Part shown: positions 49,479 through 58,608 of the stretch, piece by piece
Numbering within the stretch: position 1 is the stretch's first letter
How the letters are laid out: every line of letters starts with the position of its first letter
DNA from: Porphyromonadaceae bacterium CG2_30_38_12
GTDB lineage: Bacteria > Bacteroidota > Bacteroidia > Bacteroidales > Paludibacteraceae
Direction: 5' to 3'
NCBI GenBank assembly: GCA_001873635.1
Contig: MNZK01000059.1
Span: 1 to 64,000 of the forward strand
Length of the DNA: 64,000 nucleotides
The notes under the pieces: model-generated
The model's database searches: none
What the model saw: the letters and a program-made list of their open reading frames with translations, nothing else
Told to the model about the DNA's origin: nothing
Made by a program: the position numbers and the translations under genes

Positions 49479-50660
49479 TTGAAAATGCAAAAGGGTTATC
49501 AGAATAGAGTTTTTGAATCAAAATATTTATCTTTGAGCCATAATACGCTGAAATCAAATTCTATTTTTATTGGGAAAAAAGTCGAAAGCCAGGTCAATGT
49601 AAGCACTTGCTTTGTGATAGAATTACCTATTGATGGCAGTTTCTTCACCGATAAGGAGCGTGTAGAAAATGAGGAAAAGAACAATACCGATGCCGAAATA
49701 CTCTTGGCACATACTGACGAAAGCGACCCTATGGTGGCAATTTTTACATCGTAATACAAGCAATAAATGGCGAGGAAGCACTTGGTAAACTCAACTAAAA
49801 TGAAATTGACTTGGTGGTGAGGGATGTGATGATGCCCATTATGGATGGTCTGACCTTATGCCAGAAAATAAAAGAAAATTTCGACATTTCGCACACACCT
49901 GTTTTGCTGCTCAAGGCCAAAAAGCAAATTGAAGACCGCATTGAAAGTTACAATACAGGCGCCGATGCTTTTATTTCGAAGCCTTTTGAAATGGATGTGT
50001 TAGTGGCACGCTTGGGCAATTTGCTCTTTAACCGTCAGAAACGCAACCAGGAGTTCCAAACTTCTCTCAGCATTCATCCATCCCAAAAATTACGAGAACA
50101 ATTCTATCGACGATCAGTTTTTGAGCAATGCCATACAAGTGGTGGAGGCTAATTTAGATAATTTTGAATTTACCCACGAGCAGTTGATTGATGCTCTGAA
50201 CACTTCCAAATCGACTTTGTACCGCAAAATAAAATCGCTCACAGGATTAGCACCCAGCAATTTTGTACGCAATATTCGACTCAAACACGCCCGCCTGATG
50301 TTGCAAAACGACAAGGGCAATATTTCGGATATTGCCTACTCGGTGGGCTTAAAAGCCGAGTTTGGTTTAACACCTCGAGAATATATCAAAAAGAAAAAAC
50401 CGGGAACGGTGGAAGAAGTGGAAACGATAAATTACGAGACGATTTTGCTTTTTTTGAATGTTTTTCTTACTCAACTGTATGTTGATGCCAGCAACCTTGC
50501 TCAAGCTAAATTTGAAGTAAAAGGAAAAGTGTTCGACACACAAGGCAAGCCTCTTATTGGCATTACTGTTACTGTTAAGGATTCAAATACCGGACGGACT
50601 TTGAAAATTGTTTACTGTTTCGCTCTGCCCAATTGTGGGAAACTATTTCAATACCAATGA
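49479..50660 (+). pseudogene. Decayed hybrid two-component system (kinase tail + receiver + AraC HTH) running into a SusC-like N-terminal fragment
   Basis: Kinase-tail-like 'ESQVNVSTCFVIELPID'; receiver 'LVVRDVMMPIMDGLTLCQKI...FISKPFEMDVLVARL'; AraC 'LIDALNTSKSTLYRKIKSLTGLAPSNFVRNIRLKHARLML...DIAYSVGLKAEFGLTPREYI'; then 'KFEVKGKVFDTQGKPLIGITVTVKDSNTG'. Broken over several frames and stops. Confidence 0.8.
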
Positions 50661-50748
50661 AATTTCGTTAGCGAGGAAAATGATTTCGATACTATATTTT
50701 ACTTTTATACTTTTTGCATATACTAAGTGCTTGAAATGGTTTCAAAAA

Positions 50749-52236
50749 TCAAAAATGAAAATCCTGCAATAATCGTTGAAGTTTAATAGTGATAATTTCA
50801 ATGCCACCTACTACATCCGATTCAATATTCAAAGGCATTACAGGATCATGTAAAGATAAGCGAAGTAAAAACCAACCCTTTTCGTTTTCTGAACTACATC
50901 GCACCCTTAAGCCTTCATAATTAGGAGAAACTACTTCCCAACCATCCATCTGATTGACTTTTTTTTCAAGTTCTGCTAAAACGCGTTTGCCATAATTTCC
51001 AAAATCCTCCTCGGTTATAGTCAAACGTATTTCTTTGCTTGCGATTGGCTGTTCCAATTTTGATATTAAGTCCGTCAATTTTCTCCCTTTGGCATTTAAC
51101 TTTGCCATTTCCACCAATAATTTTGCGACCAGATATGCTCCGTCATCCAAAAAATAATTCTCTTTCAAAGCCGCATGACCCGATGTTTCGATGGCAAGCC
51201 AGCTTTCTTCGCCCAAGGTATTGAGTCTGATGGACTCGTTAATCACATTTTTATAGCCACGCTGAAAGCGATGATGTTTCCCTTTTAATTCAAGTTCAAT
51301 AAATTTTGTCAAACCGTCCGACGTAATAGAGTCGGTTACAATGGTGCTGCCTGGATGCTCTGCCAATATAACTGCCGATATCAAGGCAATTAACGAATTA
51401 CGATTCACCGGATTTCCTTCGGAATCAACGATTGCCGAGCGGTCCACATCGGTGTCAAATATGACTCCAAGATCGGCTTTTTCTCTCACTACGGCATCAC
51501 AAATAGATTGCATGGCGTCTTTGTCCTCGGGATTGGGTACGTGGTTAGGAAAATTACCATCCGGATTTAAAAACTGACTTCCACGAGTATCGGCTCCAAG
51601 TTGATTGAGTACTTTTTTAGCAAAAAAACCTCCTGCACCGTTGCCAGCATCTACTATAATTTTTAAACCCTGAAGTGGTTGCTCATGATTGGACATGATA
51701 TTGGCATTTTTACGAATATAATCAACCAAAAATGAGGAATACTCATCAATAAAATTCCAGTTTTCCACCTGTAATTCTTTTCCATTTGACGGATATTCAT
51801 TATCTTCCGCAATTCTCAAAATTTCAGTAATGTCTTTTTTATCTAATCCGCCTTTGTTGGTAAAAAACTTGAAACCATTGCGGTTAAATGGCAAGTGACT
51901 GGCTGTAATCATTACGCCAGCTGTTGTAGCCCTTTCGCCCGAAACAGTGGTCATAAACATGGCAGGTGTGGATGCTAATCCGCAATCATATACGCTTGCT
52001 CCGGCTTCTAATATTCCTGCAATAAAAGCACTTTTTAAAATCGGTCCCGAAATCCGAGAATCAGCACCAACTGCTATAGATATATTGGTTTGAGAAGTAA
52101 AATTTTGCAACCATTGCACAAAAGACTTACCCAATACAGCTGCCACTTCGGGCGTTAAATTTACGGTTTCTCCAACCACTCCTTCTAATGCAACACCGCG
52201 GATATCCGATCCGTTCTGTAATTTTTTCCAATTCAT
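50749..52236 (-). CDS. Phosphomannomutase/phosphoglucomutase
   Basis: 'NGSDIRGVALEG...TAGVMITASHLPFNRNGFKFFT...IIVDAGNGAGG...VIFDTDVDRSAIVDSEG'. Confidence 0.93.
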   Translation of the reverse strand: MNWKKLQNGSDIRGVALEGVVGETVNLTPEVAAVLGKSFVQWLQNFTSQTNISIAVGADSRISGPILKSAFIAGILEAGASVYDCGLASTPAMFMTTVSGERATTAGVMITASHLPFNRNGFKFFTNKGGLDKKDITEILRIAEDNEYPSNGKELQVENWNFIDEYSSFLVDYIRKNANIMSNHEQPLQGLKIIVDAGNGAGGFFAKKVLNQLGADTRGSQFLNPDGNFPNHVPNPEDKDAMQSICDAVVREKADLGVIFDTDVDRSAIVDSEGNPVNRNSLIALISAVILAEHPGSTIVTDSITSDGLTKFIELELKGKHHRFQRGYKNVINESIRLNTLGEESWLAIETSGHAALKENYFLDDGAYLVAKLLVEMAKLNAKGRKLTDLISKLEQPIASKEIRLTITEEDFGNYGKRVLAELEKKVNQMDGWEVVSPNYEGLRVRCSSENEKGWFLLRLSLHDPVMPLNIESDVVGGIEIITIKLQRLLQDFHF

Positions 52237-52256
52237 AATACAAAGTTACTATTTTT

Positions 52257-52481
52257 TTATTCAACTATTTGCAATCCCTTGAAATTAATTTTTACATGTG
52301 GAATTGTTCCTGTTTTATCCAAAACATATTCCCAAATTAATTCCTTAACGGATACATTTTGTAAATTGATGGATATTATTTAATTTGAATTTTGGGCAAA
52401 CCCCACGCTTCCTATCAATAAAACCACACATAGTAACCCAACACCTAATACGGTTAGTTTCTTAAATAGTAATTTCATCAT
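52257..52481 (-). pseudogene. SusC-like/STN-type receptor N-terminal fragment
   Basis: Minus strand, one frame: 'MMKLLFKKLTVLGVGLLCVVLLIGSVGFAQNSN*IISINLQNVSVKELIWEYVLDKTGTIPHVKINFKGLQIVE*'. Signal peptide plus STN-like start with an internal stop. Confidence 0.6.
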
Positions 52482-52934
52482 TATGATAATTTATAGTATT
52501 AAAAATCATATCTTCCTTTTCAAATCTTCAAACCTCAAACCTTTCAAACCTCCAAACAAAACTTTTAAAGAGTCGGAACGCTGGCATCACGAAACCCTTC
52601 ATGTTGCCAATTACAAACTGCGTCTTTTTTCCCCTTTCAGGGGGTTAAGGGGCTTCTAATTATACAACACCACTACCGAATCGCTTTTATTATTGTAATT
52701 AATTTTATGTCGAATCAGTGTTGTCCGGCAAACATTTTCTGAAATTGCTGAAAGCTCTTATCTAATATGATTTACGATAATATTGCCCCTAAGGGGCTTA
52801 GTTTTTTTTGTGCTGATTTTTCTATCCTAATTTCGTTGCGATGCAGCTTTTTCTTTAGTCCTATTTGTACGACATTCTGGTAGTCAATAAGTTACAAATA
52901 ACACCAAAGCTCTGGAGGAGCGAAATTATTTTTT

Positions 52935-53272
52935 ATGATTATCTGCAAAGCGACTTATATTAATCCGAAGGATTTGATTTTTATAAACGTAGGTAAGCGT
53001 AGCGTAACCTGCGGTTTAAAATCATTGTTGAATATTTGCCTGTAAGGCAAGACTTTATATTTGTCCTGCCTTACAGGCAGTTAGTATGATTCATTATTTA
53101 CCGCAGGTCGTTGACCCGCGGTTATGAATGTTTGACTTTTTAAGTCAATAATAGGAAACGAACATGAGAGTAATTTACATACAAGGTTATGGTTATGTTA
53201 GTATGCAAATTCCAATCGTCAGTTATAAAAACAATTATTACCCTATGAATAGGTCGCTTTGCGGATAATCAT
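52935..53272. mobile_element. MITE-like element with 24-bp TIRs and 10-bp flanking direct repeats
   Basis: ATGATTATCTGCAAAGCGACTTAT (52935-52958) opposes ATAGGTCGCTTTGCGGATAATCAT (53249-53272), two mismatches. Both ends abut ATTATTTTTT (52925-52934 and 53273-53282). No ORF inside. Confidence 0.7.
53008..53107. repeat. Nested inverted repeats/cruciform-type hairpin inside the MITE-like element
   Basis: GCCTGTAAGGCAAGAC (53038-53053)/GTCCTGCCTTACAGGC (53063-53078), one mismatch, within an outer CCTGCGG...CCGCAGG pair (53008/53101). Confidence 0.75.
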
Positions 53273-53414
53273 ATTATTTTTTTATTGGTTTTAGCGGACA
53301 ACAATTATATTGAATAGTAAAAGTTTCAAGCACTGTTTCCAAACTTTCGTTTTTAAATGCACCACTTTTCAAATCATTCTGGTTATTTCTTTTGTCGTCA
53401 TTCCTCTTTGTTTT

Positions 53415-54449
53415 TTATGCCAAATAAGGGGTGAAGTCTTCAGTACTACGCTCTACCAAATTCTGATAAAGATTTAACAATTTTTGGCGTACAACATTTT
53501 TGTCAAACTGTTGAAGAAGTGTATCCGACATTTGTTTTCCCTGCTCGTAATAACGCTTGTCGTTCATCAATCGTTGTGTGTCGTTTATAAATTCTTCCGT
53601 AGATTTAGCTTTCAGATAACTTTTTTCGTACAGTAATTCGTATTCCATAATATCTCGAAACACCACGGGCATGCCACAAGCTGCTGCTTCGATAGGTGCT
53701 AAGGGACAATTTTCCTGATAAGAAGTAAATAGCATAGCATCGGCAGCAGCATATATCAAAGGCATAAGCTCTAAATCAAGCATGCCAGTGAATTGAATAT
53801 TGTCGGATGCCTGAGCAATGCGCGAGTCAATACGCAAAACGCCCTCGGTTAGTGCTTTGAACGGGCGTCCGCCTGCCCACACAAATTTAGCATTCGGAAT
53901 GGCTTGTGCAACATCCATAAAATCTTCAACACCTTTACGAGCTTGCAATTGACCAACGCCCAGCAACACAAAATCGCTGTCCGATAATCCTAATAACTGG
54001 CGACCTTTTGAGCGGTTTTCATCGGTACGTTTCCATTTTTCAATATGTATTGGGTTGTAAATGCGAACAATATTCGTTTTGGCATTCAACTTTCTGATAG
54101 CATTTTCCACTTCGGGCGAAATAGCAATACAAACATCAGCATAAGAATACACTTGCTTGAAATACCATTTTACGAAAGGCATAAAAACCTTGTAGAAAGG
54201 CAACGAACCCTTTATAGAGTCTGGTATAACATGAACGGTCAAAATGCGTCGGTTTTTGTATCCCATACCTTTCAGAAAATAATACAAACCATAGGTATGG
54301 CTATGGAAAATATCTCCAAAACCATCATTATTCACAACAAACTCGAACTGGTTTTGCTCGCGCAACAACTCTAAATGATCAATAAAGGCGGTATGAACGC
54401 CATTGCCTTTTACCATATACATGGTTTCGGATGCTACATGAATTTTCAC
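53415..54449 (-). CDS. Glycosyltransferase family 4/1-like
   Basis: 'VLLGVGQLQARKGVEDFMDVAQAIPNAKFVWAGG...MLFTSYQENCPLAPIEAAACGMPVVFRDI'. Confidence 0.92.
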   Translation of the reverse strand: MKIHVASETMYMVKGNGVHTAFIDHLELLREQNQFEFVVNNDGFGDIFHSHTYGLYYFLKGMGYKNRRILTVHVIPDSIKGSLPFYKVFMPFVKWYFKQVYSYADVCIAISPEVENAIRKLNAKTNIVRIYNPIHIEKWKRTDENRSKGRQLLGLSDSDFVLLGVGQLQARKGVEDFMDVAQAIPNAKFVWAGGRPFKALTEGVLRIDSRIAQASDNIQFTGMLDLELMPLIYAAADAMLFTSYQENCPLAPIEAAACGMPVVFRDIMEYELLYEKSYLKAKSTEEFINDTQRLMNDKRYYEQGKQMSDTLLQQFDKNVVRQKLLNLYQNLVERSTEDFTPYLA

Positions 54450-55078
54450 GATTGAATTGTTTTAATTTTAAACGGGTTTAAAAACGAAATGTGCTTTCGT
54501 AAAAAAAGCACCATGATAAGTAGTGCGCTACAACAAATTGTAATAATTGCGCCATGTTCGGGGAAAAAAGTTGTTAGTGTGGAATCCCAATAAGGGCCTA
54601 AATAGTATCCGCCGCAAATGTAAAATACTGCCCACAAAGGGGAAGTAAACCACATAACAAAACCATACTTTTTAAATGGGAATTGCATAAGTCCTGATAA
54701 TACAGCAACATATCCTCTTATGAAAGGCGTTAAGCGACCAACAAAAACAAACCAAACACCTTTTTTTTTGATGTGTTGGCTAATATTATCGAGTTTTGTT
54801 TGTGAAATAGGAATCCATTTCGGTTTCCGTTGAAGTATCAAGTTACCAAAATAACGGAATATGACATACAACATAAATCCAGCTACTAAATCGCCTCCTA
54901 CGGCAGCCAACACATTGAAAGGTAAAAAGAGTGTGCCTAAAGAACATAAATATCCAGAGAAAATTAAAATAAATTCGTTAGGGATAGGACTTGGGAAACC
55001 CACTTCCTGAAGAAAAACCAATAAAAATATGGCATAATAACCATATTCAATGATGTTGCTTGTAAATGCTTGTTGCAT
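54446..55078 (-). CDS. DedA-family membrane protein
   Basis: 'LLVFLQEVGFPSPIPNEFILIFSGYLCS...VGRLTPFIRGYVAVLSGLMQFPFKKYGFVMWF'; 4-nt overlap with the glycosyltransferase. Confidence 0.88.
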   Translation of the reverse strand: MQQAFTSNIIEYGYYAIFLLVFLQEVGFPSPIPNEFILIFSGYLCSLGTLFLPFNVLAAVGGDLVAGFMLYVIFRYFGNLILQRKPKWIPISQTKLDNISQHIKKKGVWFVFVGRLTPFIRGYVAVLSGLMQFPFKKYGFVMWFTSPLWAVFYICGGYYLGPYWDSTLTTFFPEHGAIITICCSALLIMVLFLRKHISFLNPFKIKTIQS

Positions 55079-55445
55079 GTGAACTATATTTTGAGCACAA
55101 AATTAGGTCAGTAAGATGTTATTGTTGTGTCAAAAAAATTACAATGCTGTTATGCCTTTGAAACAAACAGCTTATTGCTCGATATGGAAGTTCAAACGGT
55201 TGTCTTTTGATTTGAAATTCAATCGTTTATGTTCTATTTGGGTAGATGAAACATGCACTTTACTGATTTTGGAGAGTTTTTCCGTTTTCGTTGTAGCTTA
55301 TTTTTATCAAGAGGTTCATTCTTCTTTGCAAGTAGAAGAATTCTATATGTGTGAAATATTTATTTCATAAGTTAGTAATATGTCGTTCATTTTAAACGTT
55401 TACATTTGTCAAATTATTTCACAAACAAAAAATATATACAAAAAA

Positions 55446-57053
55446 ATGAAACGAAGTATTCTATTTATAGTGCTGTTAATAAATGTATTTACATATTCAC
55501 AAACAGTGGTTAAAGGTTTTGTTTTCGACGATAAGAATGCAAACGAGAAGTTAGATAAAAATGAACAAGGCATTTCGAATGTTGCCGTATCGAATGGGAA
55601 AGAGGTAGTTTTAACTAATGCATCTGGTGAATATCGCATCGAGGTAGGTAACGATAATATCGTATTTATAATCAAGCCCTCTGGTTATGCTTTTAAATTA
55701 GATGAATATAATATTCCAAAATATTTTTATTGTCACAAGCCTCTTGGATCGCCTGCATTTCAATATAAGGCATTCGAACCAACTGGCAAATTACCAAAAA
55801 ATGTAAACTTTGGTTTAGCCAAAATAGCAGAAAGCGATAATTTTACTGGATTGATTTTTGGCGATCCACAACCCTATTTTAAGGAGCAAATTGATTTTTT
55901 CAGCAAGTCGATACTAGCAGATGTAATTACGAATAATCATTTCAATGCAATTTTCGGAATATCCTTAGGCGATATTACGGGCGATAATCCTGATTTGCAT
56001 TTGCCCTACAAGCAGGCAATTAAGTCTATTGGATTGCCATGGTACAATGTTATGGGTAACCACGATATGAATTACGATGCTAAAACCGATTCGTTATCTG
56101 ACGAATCGTTTGAAGCTCATTTCGGGCCAAATAACTTTTCGTTTAATTACGGGAAGGCTCATTTTATTATACTTGATAATATTCTATACCCCGACCCACG
56201 TGATGGGAATGGCTATTGGGGAGGTTTTAGAACCGACCAATTGCAATTTGTCGAAAATGATCTGAAGTATGTTGACAATGATAAATTAGTTGTGATTTCG
56301 TTGCATATTCCTTTGGACGATAAAGAGGAAGGGGAAATTGCATTCAGGCAACCGGACAGAAAGAAACTTTATGATTTATTGAAAAATCATAAGAATGTTT
56401 TGATATTATCTGCTCATTCCCATTTTCAATATCAATCGTCTGTTGGAAAAGAGCAAGGTATTGCACGTGAAAACCCAATTCACGAATTTAACGTAGGAGC
56501 AAGTTGTGGTGATTGGTATTCGGGTGTTTTTACAGCCAATGGATATCCGATAACAACTATGCGCGATGGAACACCACTTGGTTATGCTTTGATACGTGTT
56601 AATGGTAATAAATATGAGCTTGATTACAAGGTTGTTGAGAAGCCTGTTGATTACAGAATGTCCATTTATAATGCTAAAGTAGTGCCACAACGTAAGAGCG
56701 ACGGTTGGAGTTCCTATTCGGTATATGCTAACGTATTTTTAGCTTCAGAAAACGATGTGGTAGAATACAGAATTGATAACGGCGAATGGAGCAAAATGTC
56801 TTTAGTAAAAGAAGTTGACCCAGCCTATGTGCGATATGCTCAGGATTGGGATTATATAAAAAATTTAGAACTTGGTCGTCGTCCATCGGAGCCAATAGTT
56901 TGTTTACATTTGTGGAAAGCGCTGTTAAAATCAACATTGAGTTTAGGTAATCACACTGTGGAGGTACGGGCAAAAGATAGATTTGGTAGAGTATTTACAC
57001 AGCAAAGCACGTATGCTGTTGCTAAAGATCCTACGCTTGAATTGCTGAAATAG
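55446..57053 (+). CDS. Secreted calcineurin-like metallophosphoesterase with N- and C-terminal accessory domains
   Basis: Signal peptide 'MKRSILFIVLLINVFTYSQ'; 'VKGFVFDDKNANEKLDKNEQGISNVAVSNGKEVVLTNASGEY' SdrD-like; 'LIFGDPQPYF...NVMGNHDMNYD...LILSAHSHFQYQ'. Confidence 0.9.
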   Translation: MKRSILFIVLLINVFTYSQTVVKGFVFDDKNANEKLDKNEQGISNVAVSNGKEVVLTNASGEYRIEVGNDNIVFIIKPSGYAFKLDEYNIPKYFYCHKPLGSPAFQYKAFEPTGKLPKNVNFGLAKIAESDNFTGLIFGDPQPYFKEQIDFFSKSILADVITNNHFNAIFGISLGDITGDNPDLHLPYKQAIKSIGLPWYNVMGNHDMNYDAKTDSLSDESFEAHFGPNNFSFNYGKAHFIILDNILYPDPRDGNGYWGGFRTDQLQFVENDLKYVDNDKLVVISLHIPLDDKEEGEIAFRQPDRKKLYDLLKNHKNVLILSAHSHFQYQSSVGKEQGIARENPIHEFNVGASCGDWYSGVFTANGYPITTMRDGTPLGYALIRVNGNKYELDYKVVEKPVDYRMSIYNAKVVPQRKSDGWSSYSVYANVFLASENDVVEYRIDNGEWSKMSLVKEVDPAYVRYAQDWDYIKNLELGRRPSEPIVCLHLWKALLKSTLSLGNHTVEVRAKDRFGRVFTQQSTYAVAKDPTLELLK

Positions 57054-57077
57054 CGATTTTTAGCATAATAAATTAAC

Positions 57078-57127
57078 AAAACGAAAAACCCCTTTATGAT
57101 TGATTTCTTAGGGGTTTTTCGTTTTTT
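57078..57127. terminator. Bidirectional intrinsic terminator
   Basis: Perfect 16-bp stem AAAACGAAAAACCCCT...AGGGGTTTTTCGTTTT between convergent genes, with T/A runs on both sides. Confidence 0.9.
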
Positions 57128-57142
57128 GTTAAAGTTTTGTTT

Positions 57143-57844
57143 CTAAAGAATTCCTTCCATAAAGGATTTAAAAGCAGACATTTCCTCAAACAAACCATCG
57201 TGTTGTAATACTTCTAACTGTTCACGTGAGTGAGTGCCGTTTGTAATACCGAAAGTATATTTACATCCGGCATTTTTACCTTCACCTAAATCCGAAGGTG
57301 TGTCGCCAATTTTTATTACCCTGCGAACGTCCGTAACGCCGCAAACTTCCATAGCTTTAAATATCATAAACGGAGCAGGTCGGCCGGCACTAACTTCGTC
57401 GCTTGCAACTGAACAATCAATAATATTTGAACTTTTTCCCCATGCTAAACGATTGATAATAATATCGGTAACTGTTCTGTAAAAACCAGTATTCAGGGCT
57501 ATTGTGATATCTTTACTTTTTAGAAATTCAAAAATTTCTAACGTTCCAATAGTTGGCAAAACGGGATTGGATAAATAATGATTTTCTAAAATGGTTTTAA
57601 AATAAGAGTATGTTTTTTCAATTTCCTGATGAATACTATCTTCGGGCTCGCCTTTCAGATGTTTGTGCCAGAGGGTTTCGAAAACTTTAATTTTCGACCA
57701 GCCCATCATGGCATTAATTTCAGAGTGAGAAACCTCAAGTCCACTATTGTTGATTGCTTCTTGAAAGCATTTTTCTACTTCGTTGTTGTCCTGTACGGTA
57801 GTTCCTGCCATATCAAACACAACCATTTTAATTCGTTTCGACAT
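57143..57844 (-). CDS. Phosphonatase-like HAD hydrolase (PhnX-like)
   Basis: 'KMVVFDMAGTTVQDNNEVEKCFQEAI', 'NAMMGWSKIKVFETLW', 'VIKIGDTPSDLGEGKNAGCKYTFGITNGTHSREQL'. Confidence 0.82.
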   Translation of the reverse strand: MSKRIKMVVFDMAGTTVQDNNEVEKCFQEAINNSGLEVSHSEINAMMGWSKIKVFETLWHKHLKGEPEDSIHQEIEKTYSYFKTILENHYLSNPVLPTIGTLEIFEFLKSKDITIALNTGFYRTVTDIIINRLAWGKSSNIIDCSVASDEVSAGRPAPFMIFKAMEVCGVTDVRRVIKIGDTPSDLGEGKNAGCKYTFGITNGTHSREQLEVLQHDGLFEEMSAFKSFMEGIL

Positions 57845-57863
57845 AAATTTTTAATTGTTTTAT

Positions 57864-58436
57864 TTAGTTAAATAGTAAATATATTACTAATATTTGAGCC
57901 GTTTTGTTGGTTTTATTCATTTTTAAATGTGGTACTTTTCCATCAAAGAAAAGCGAATCGCCTTGTTCTACCGTAAGCATTAATTCATTCAAACGATACT
58001 CAATCTCACCTTCGATTAAATATATAAATTCCATACCATCAGTTGATACAAGCTCGCGTTGTGCATTGGGTTCTAAAGTGAGGAGCACTGCATTAAAAGT
58101 GATGTCTTTAAATGAATGGCTGATTATGTTAAAGTAATTATAACCAACTGAATCTTCTTTTAGTATTGGGCTGTAATTTATTTTTTTTGTAAGCATATAG
58201 AATGGTTGATTCGTATTGTAATCAATGTTTTCGAAAAAGTTAGCTGGACATTCCTTAAGAGCCGAAATAACATGAAACATAACCGACAAAGAAGGGATAG
58301 TTCTACCATTTTCTATTTTAGAAAGCAGACCTTTGCTTATGTTAGCAGATGTAGCTACTTCCGTTAGTTTTAAGTCTTTCGATAGTCGAATTTCTTTCAT
58401 TCGTCTTCCAATATAATTCAGTTGATTGGCTTGCAT
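57864..58436 (-). CDS. XRE-cupin transcriptional regulator
   Basis: 'IGRRMKEIRLSKDLKLTEVATSANISKGLLSKIENGRTIPSLSVMFHVISAL' HTH; 'EFIYLIEGEIEYRLNELMLTVEQGDSLFFDGKVPH' cupin. Confidence 0.92.
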   Translation of the reverse strand: MQANQLNYIGRRMKEIRLSKDLKLTEVATSANISKGLLSKIENGRTIPSLSVMFHVISALKECPANFFENIDYNTNQPFYMLTKKINYSPILKEDSVGYNYFNIISHSFKDITFNAVLLTLEPNAQRELVSTDGMEFIYLIEGEIEYRLNELMLTVEQGDSLFFDGKVPHLKMNKTNKTAQILVIYLLFN

Positions 58437-58608
58437 AGTGTTTACAAATATTAAACTTATATGTTTTATTTTTTAAAATGCAAAGATAAAAAAAAACAAT
58501 AATACTTCTCATAAGTAATTAATATATAACTAAATTGAAATATGAATGTCATAATTGTCGCCTAATTTTGTCATCAAAATAATTCTATCGTTTAATATAA
58601 GTAAACTT

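Noticed and set aside
55116-55370. 84-aa ORF between DedA and the phosphoesterase
   Set aside because: No recognisable domain and low-complexity AT-rich translation; likely intergenic.
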